From CAYRFF01 sp964436125 (GTDB lineage: Bacteria > Bacteroidota > Bacteroidia > Chitinophagales > Saprospiraceae), in the NCBI GenBank assembly GCA_964436125.1, contig CAYTBT010000009.1, forward strand, positions 1 to 64,000: a DNA stretch of 64,000 bases, given 5' to 3'. The position numbers and the translations under genes are program-made. This document shows, in pieces, positions 59,919 through 64,000 of this stretch. The number at the start of each line of letters is the position of its first letter. Position 1 is the first letter of the stretch. The notes under the pieces are model-generated. The model was given only the letters and a program-made list of their open reading frames with translations. It searched no databases and was not told the DNA's origin.

Positions 59919-61940
59919 TTAAAATTCATAGCTTATTTGAACGATTAAATTACGCCCTAATCGAGGCACTTGCATTATGTCCAAATGTTGGTGATATTTC
60001 TTGTCAAACACATTATTGAGCCTGAGGTTTACAAAGATGGAGCTTGTTTTTAAAGTAAATTCTTTACGTAAACCGATATTGGCGAGGAAATACGATGGAG
60101 TAGTGGACTCACCGTAGAATTCATGGTTCACATGCATTTGCGCAAGCGAGAATATTCCCTCGACATAGAAAGCGTAAGAACTGCGCTTATAAGTTAAGGA
60201 ATTGCTGCTTTTAAAGGGTGGGATTAAAGGCAATGCGCGGTGTTTATTGTCGTAAGCATAGGTGAAAGAATTACTCGAGCCTATTCTGAGGTGCTCAATA
60301 ATGTCTAGATTTATGTTAAAATCAGCTCCATATAGTCGTGCAGAAGGGAGGTTGTTGTACACCTTTACTCCGCTTGCACCGATCGTCATAGTGTTATAAT
60401 TCTCATGGATAATACCGGTGATATAATCTTGAAAAAGATAGGTAAAGACCTTGGCTTTTATGCGGAGCCGGGGGCTTGTGTATGTTGTGTTCAGACTGAG
60501 GTTCCAGGAGCTTTCCGGATGGAGATTGGGGTTGCCGATGTAATCGTAATTGTCGGCTCTGTCAAAGAGATAGAATCCATACATTTCACGGAGCGATGGA
60601 GCGCGCATTCCTCGGGCAATCTGTGCAAATAAGGTCCAGTTGTCATTTAATTGTACTTCCGGATTGACAAAGAAGTTGCTGATGAGCTTAAATCTACCGA
60701 GATCGCCGGGATAAAAGCCGGAAAGCGTGTTTTCTCCTTGTTCTGTGTATAAAGACGAAGCATTGTTTTCAATCCTTCCACCGAATGTCACGGAAAATAC
60801 GTCGGATATTATCTGGTGGTCGGTAAAGCTCAGGCCGAGGACTGAACGCTGGCCGTCCGGTATAGTAAGCATAAACATCTCATCGCCTGCATCGGGATAC
60901 ATCGTCATCTCCGCATGATATCTGTTTCTGTAGAAATCGAGTCGCAATGCAAGGTGATTCCTTTTTCCTAGGCTCCATTTGCTCTCTGAGTATAAGCCCA
61001 TGGTTGTTGAGATACCGGGCATATCCATGTGCATCGGAACCATTTCAGGCGGACGCTGTGTGTCATCCATGACGTGATGGATATGATTATAATAGACCTT
61101 GGTCTCCCAATGCGTCCATCCATTCCCATTGCCTTTAAAAATATATGTTAAAGAAGCAATATTGGCATTTGCGTAAGCTACATCCATTGTCAGAGCGGGA
61201 TAGCCGATATCATAGCCTCTGTCTTGCAGATATTGTGCAGCGAGGATATGCTTGTCGGCAATTTTATACTTGGCAGAGATGCTGCCGTTCCACTTGTGGT
61301 ATTGAGAGAAAAGAATCTCTTGGCCGCCACCGGCAGTATAGTTTTCGGAACGTCGAAAAATTCCATTGATATTCATAGCAAATACCTTATTGCTGTATGA
61401 AATGGAGGCGAGGCTCTGAAGCGCATTTCCATTGCTATTATATCCGACGCCGAGCCTGCCGGTCCAGGTGTCGGGAGCATTTAAGACAGGTTTAATCGTC
61501 CTGAAATTAAAACCACCGCCGATGCTGCTTCCATAGGACTGAGCGTCCGAGCTATAGTTGATCGTGATACTTTTCAGATTATTGGGCTCGATATAGGAGC
61601 TTATCGGATCCATTTTGTCCGTACAAGCTCCAAATATTGCCATCCCATCAATTGAGAGATTAATCTGGGCACCATTCAAGCCTCTTACCGTCGGTTCCAG
61701 GGCAAAGTTTCCCCTGCGGATGAGACTGACTCCGGGCACCTCATCGAGGAGTCGATGAATGGGAGCCTGAACCTTATTTTTATTCCCTTTGGTCTCTTCA
61801 TTCAGATTTTCTGTACCATCGACAATAATAACCTCCTGGAGGCTGATCGGTTGCTTCGTCGTATCGCTCTGCGCCAGGGCAACGAAAGGTAAATAAAAGA
61901 TAAAAAGTGCCAGAAGAACTCTCATGTTGAATAATTCCAT
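59919..61940 (-). CDS. TonB-dependent outer-membrane receptor
   Basis: The protein has 673 residues. ATG 61940 overlaps the upstream stop codon (TAATG), giving translational coupling; an internal ATG at 61925 also leaves a good signal (MRVLLALFIFYLPFVALAQ). The plug domain is recognised by LQEVIIVDG, DEVPGVSLIRRGNFALEPTV, RGLNGAQINLSIDGM and SDAQSYGSSIGGGFNFRT. The barrel follows and ends RNLIVQISYEF with the terminal Phe. A Met/His-rich loop (PPEMVPMHMDMPGIST) and the neighbouring FixH-like and His-rich lipoproteins suggest a metal substrate, perhaps copper or zinc. The substrate is inference. Confidence 0.92.
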   Translation of the reverse strand: MELFNMRVLLALFIFYLPFVALAQSDTTKQPISLQEVIIVDGTENLNEETKGNKNKVQAPIHRLLDEVPGVSLIRRGNFALEPTVRGLNGAQINLSIDGMAIFGACTDKMDPISSYIEPNNLKSITINYSSDAQSYGSSIGGGFNFRTIKPVLNAPDTWTGRLGVGYNSNGNALQSLASISYSNKVFAMNINGIFRRSENYTAGGGQEILFSQYHKWNGSISAKYKIADKHILAAQYLQDRGYDIGYPALTMDVAYANANIASLTYIFKGNGNGWTHWETKVYYNHIHHVMDDTQRPPEMVPMHMDMPGISTTMGLYSESKWSLGKRNHLALRLDFYRNRYHAEMTMYPDAGDEMFMLTIPDGQRSVLGLSFTDHQIISDVFSVTFGGRIENNASSLYTEQGENTLSGFYPGDLGRFKLISNFFVNPEVQLNDNWTLFAQIARGMRAPSLREMYGFYLFDRADNYDYIGNPNLHPESSWNLSLNTTYTSPRLRIKAKVFTYLFQDYITGIIHENYNTMTIGASGVKVYNNLPSARLYGADFNINLDIIEHLRIGSSNSFTYAYDNKHRALPLIPPFKSSNSLTYKRSSYAFYVEGIFSLAQMHVNHEFYGESTTPSYFLANIGLRKEFTLKTSSIFVNLRLNNVFDKKYHQHLDIMQVPRLGRNLIVQISYEF
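60136..60147 (-). repeat. Dispersed motif GCTTNCGCAAAT, copy 12
   Basis: On the minus strand it reads CTCGCTTGCGCAAATGCAT, in the TonB receptor. It encodes SLAQMH, a frame different from copy 13 in the same gene. Confidence 0.85.
61167..61178 (-). repeat. Dispersed motif GCTTNCGCAAAT, copy 13
   Basis: On the minus strand it reads GTAGCTTACGCAAATGCC, in the TonB receptor. It encodes VAYANA. Confidence 0.85.
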
Positions 61941-62752
61941 TAGAAATTAATATCCACGTAAGCACTATCGACAATAATTGCATTGTCCCTGCTTAGTTGA
62001 AAGTATAGCCTCCAGTCACCGGTCATCGTGAAATTCACCTTGCCGGTATAAACACCATTTCCTTGAGAGCTTGGATTGACATTGTTGGGCGAGCTGTGGC
62101 CCATTGATGTCATAATAGGATTCACTTCAATGTCAAATCCGTCATAAGTCGGGAAATTATGGAGTTCTTCTTGTTTATTTATGAGGATGGAGAAATCATT
62201 CATCCCCACTTCCCATTTTTTATGGGGCATGAGTGTGAGAACATAATTGATACTATCGCTTCCCGTATATGTTCCTGTGAGCTTGGTTTCTGATTGCTGT
62301 ACGGTAAGTTCAATATCGGTTTCTTCTCCACCGATTGTTACCGTGAGTTTCCAGTGCCCTATGGAAGAACTTGCCATTGTAAAGACGAGTCCTGCTTCAT
62401 AGAGCTTACTTGAAGCGTTATATGTGGGTTGGATGAGAGGTGCTCCGTGTTCCATTCTCCCCATATCCATCATTAACTTCAGTTTCATATTGAGCTCTTC
62501 TAGGTAGTTTTCATCCTCATCTTGCACACTGAGATAAACCGGATTGTAACCGGTAGTAAGACCTTCTTCGTTTTTCCATAAAGTAATGATTTTGCCGGAG
62601 GCGCTGGTGTCAGCTGCAATTTTACTCTTTTGGTCTATTCCCCCCTCGTCGATTATGACTTTGTCGTCTTTGTGGCAAGCGGAAAAGACCAATACGAGCA
62701 TTGCGATTATCCCTATTGTAAACAGGGAATTGAAATTTTTTACGTAGTTCAT
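61940..62752 (-). CDS. FixH/YtkA-like lipoprotein
   Basis: The protein has 270 residues with lipobox VFSAC (Cys26). It has two immunoglobulin-like parts: an N-terminal one with NLKLKLMMDMGRMEHGAP-type Met/His residues (KLKLMMDMGRMEHGAP) and GHWKLTVTIGGEETDIELTV, and a C-terminal one ending TGDWRLYFQLSRDNAIIVDS, typical of FixH/YtkA folds linked to copper handling (family knowledge). It starts the operon whose TonB receptor overlaps its stop by one base. A dispersed-motif copy lies 58 bases upstream. Confidence 0.82.
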   Translation of the reverse strand: MNYVKNFNSLFTIGIIAMLVLVFSACHKDDKVIIDEGGIDQKSKIAADTSASGKIITLWKNEEGLTTGYNPVYLSVQDEDENYLEELNMKLKLMMDMGRMEHGAPLIQPTYNASSKLYEAGLVFTMASSSIGHWKLTVTIGGEETDIELTVQQSETKLTGTYTGSDSINYVLTLMPHKKWEVGMNDFSILINKQEELHNFPTYDGFDIEVNPIMTSMGHSSPNNVNPSSQGNGVYTGKVNFTMTGDWRLYFQLSRDNAIIVDSAYVDINF

Positions 62753-63124
62753 TTTAACAGGTTTTTGATTTCTTCTTCGATTTCTGTGCAGAATACTTTC
62801 TACTATTTAGCTTTCGCAAATGTCGAAAAGAATCCACAATTTCAATCGGGGAAGAATTGTGAAATAATGCGTTTTGTTGGTTTTAAGACAAAGGTATAGA
62901 TTTTCCTACCTTACAGCACAGGTAGATTGTATGATTCTTGTCATAATCCGGGTTGAACGGTGAGATACAAGAAGTAAGGAGCTAGGAGACAGAAGCAATG
63001 GGTGAATGCTTCAGGAGGATTTCAGATATTTTACAATATCCGGTGGATATGCTTAACCGGCTCAATCTCTTGTATGTGGCTTCTTTGCCTTTCCGGTTTC
63101 TCTTAAAATATGTGGGTAATGAAG
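62753..63124. other. Intergenic region upstream of the FixH-like gene
   Basis: The 372 bases contain no gene; a 62-codon frame at 62998-63186 overlaps the DsbA-family gene antisense and is not supported. A dispersed-motif copy is at 62810-62821. GATTGTATGATT (62924-62935) resembles the first half of the GCATGATTTGGGT family. A short GAAGCA/TGCTTC hairpin lies at 62991-63011. Confidence 0.55.
62810..62821 (+). repeat. Dispersed motif GCTTNCGCAAAT, copy 14 (intergenic)
   Basis: TTAGCTTTCGCAAATGTCG (62807-62825) is a complete consensus match, with T at the variable position, 58 bases upstream of the FixH-like start. Confidence 0.9.
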
Positions 63125-63787
63125 CTAGGAATTGCGATTGTTTTCTACCGTCAGTCCGGCGGAATAGGCCTTATGGAGTGTTTTAAGCATAAGTTCCACG
63201 GATTGGGCGCCTTGAATTGCGTATTTCTCATCGAATAAAAAGAAAGGAACACCTTGAATACCTATGAGCTGTGCCTGATATTCATCATATCTTACTTCTT
63301 GAGAAAACCGGTCAGAATTAACTACCTTTTCTGCATCACTTTCATTTAAACCGGAATCTACGGCAAGTTTTACGAGTGTATCTACATTGTCGATATTCAG
63401 ACCATTTAAAAAATGCGCTTCAAAGAGGAGCTTAATCAAATATTCCCCGCGGTCTTGAGTTATTGCATATTGGATTAAACGATGCGCATTGAAGGAATTG
63501 GCGACGATGGCATCCTTGATATTGAATGATATCCCCATTTCTTCACCCATTGAATACACTTGTTTAAACATAGCCATGGCTTCAGCCTCACCGATGCCTT
63601 TTTTATTCATGAAATGCTCTATGTAGTTCACGGGCTTCTCGAGCTTGAGTTCCGGGTTGAGTTCATAGCTATGCCATTGAACTACAACTTCCTGACGATG
63701 CTCAAAATTTTTGAGAGCTTTTTCAAATTTTTTCTTCCCGATAAAACAAAAAGGGCACCTAATGTCTGACCAGATATCTACTTTCAT
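63125..63787 (-). CDS. DsbA family oxidoreductase, FrnE-like
   Basis: The protein has 220 residues and no signal peptide. It starts MKVDIWSDIRCPFCFIGKKK with the CPFC redox motif (11-14); the inserted helical domain (~60-150) and the cis-proline segment GIQGVPFFLFDEKYAIQGAQ are typical of FrnE-like cytoplasmic DsbA relatives. Such proteins are linked to disulfide isomerase or polyketide/stress functions (family knowledge); the actual partner is unknown. It is transcribed alone and downstream of nothing obvious in the window. Confidence 0.92.
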   Translation of the reverse strand: MKVDIWSDIRCPFCFIGKKKFEKALKNFEHRQEVVVQWHSYELNPELKLEKPVNYIEHFMNKKGIGEAEAMAMFKQVYSMGEEMGISFNIKDAIVANSFNAHRLIQYAITQDRGEYLIKLLFEAHFLNGLNIDNVDTLVKLAVDSGLNESDAEKVVNSDRFSQEVRYDEYQAQLIGIQGVPFFLFDEKYAIQGAQSVELMLKTLHKAYSAGLTVENNRNS

Positions 63788-63946
63788 GATTTTAATGTTG
63801 TAGGTAATTCAGATGTTAAAATCTTGTATAAAATTATAAGTGCATAAACGCGAGACGATAAGAATATGAATGCGCATACATAGAGTAAGAACAAGAAGGG
63901 AGAGATAAAGTTTCTGAGAGGCTTTACTTGAAGGGGAGAAATAAAA

Positions 63947-63986
63947 AAGCTTTCCGGGAGACCGAGAAAGGTGCCACGGAAAGCTT
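63947..63986 (-). terminator. Hairpin with U-tract on minus strand at window edge
   Basis: AAGCTTTCCG (63947-63956) pairs perfectly with CGGAAAGCTT (63977-63986) around a 20-base loop. Read on the minus strand, the stem is followed by TTTTAT. It probably terminates a minus-strand gene beyond the window or forms part of a leader. No other gene lies in 63788-64000. Confidence 0.6.
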
Positions 63987-64000
63987 ATGATTCACTTATT

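Overview
The window reads as chromosomal DNA of a member of the Bacteroidota, probably a Saprospiria- or Chitinophagia-like lineage; the rank below phylum is inference. The evidence is two proteins with type IX secretion C-terminal sorting domains, a SusC/TonB-type receptor and several Bacteroidota-type outer-membrane barrels, DUF2911 and DUF2141 proteins, an atpD-atpC pair away from the other ATP synthase genes, lack of clear Shine-Dalgarno sequences, and a TTTG/TAnnTTTG promoter upstream of atpD. No tRNA, rRNA, CRISPR array, prophage or complete insertion sequence was found. Most of the window is core metabolism in short operons.

Layout. 1-2700: an 8-bp tandem repeat against the window edge, a lipoprotein gene with a damaged or switchable start, and a T9SS cargo protein. 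2700-9350: sucD, an outer-membrane protein, a polysaccharide deacetylase, upp, and a Na+/solute symporter overlapping murQ. 9450-12150 (minus): acidic low-complexity protein, pfkA and a rhomboid protease. 12295-18221: tdk, purH, coaX, an outer-membrane protein and a TPR lipoprotein. 18609-23188: L-serine dehydratase, acetoacetyl-CoA synthetase and a universal stress protein. 23377-28105 (minus): a 1,035-residue TPR protein with a beta-barrel partner. 28399-31234: lysine 6-transaminase convergent with ornithine transaminase. 31426-39637: a GH2-like protein without its catalytic residues, a DUF2911 protein, a secreted T9SS metalloprotease and a glycosyltransferase. 39992-45634: atpDC, a small hypothetical protein, an epimerase-DUF2141 fusion and a DHA2-type efflux pump. 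45780-49099: a compact operon with an exported YidD-domain protein, a LolA-like protein and two TPR membrane proteins whose signal peptides are encoded inside the preceding genes. 49294-54627: DUF2461, DinB, FMN glutamate-synthase-like, PEP-mutase-like and Gre-factor genes. 54666-58627 (minus): two zinc peptidases. 58991-62752 (minus): a probable metal-handling operon (FixH/YtkA-like lipoprotein, TonB receptor, thioredoxin, His-rich lipoprotein). 63125-63787 (minus): a FrnE/DsbA-family protein.

The strongest unexplained signal is a dispersed DNA word. The 12-mer GCTTNCGCAAAT occurs 14 times, in both orientations, in several reading frames and in five intergenic gaps, with a wider consensus TTAGCTTNCGCAAATGYC. 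Chance would give about 0.03 copies. It behaves like a DNA uptake sequence or another genome-wide recognition site. A second, intergenic-only repeat family (core GCATGATTTGGGT) includes a 181-bp near-palindrome that resembles a non-autonomous mobile element.
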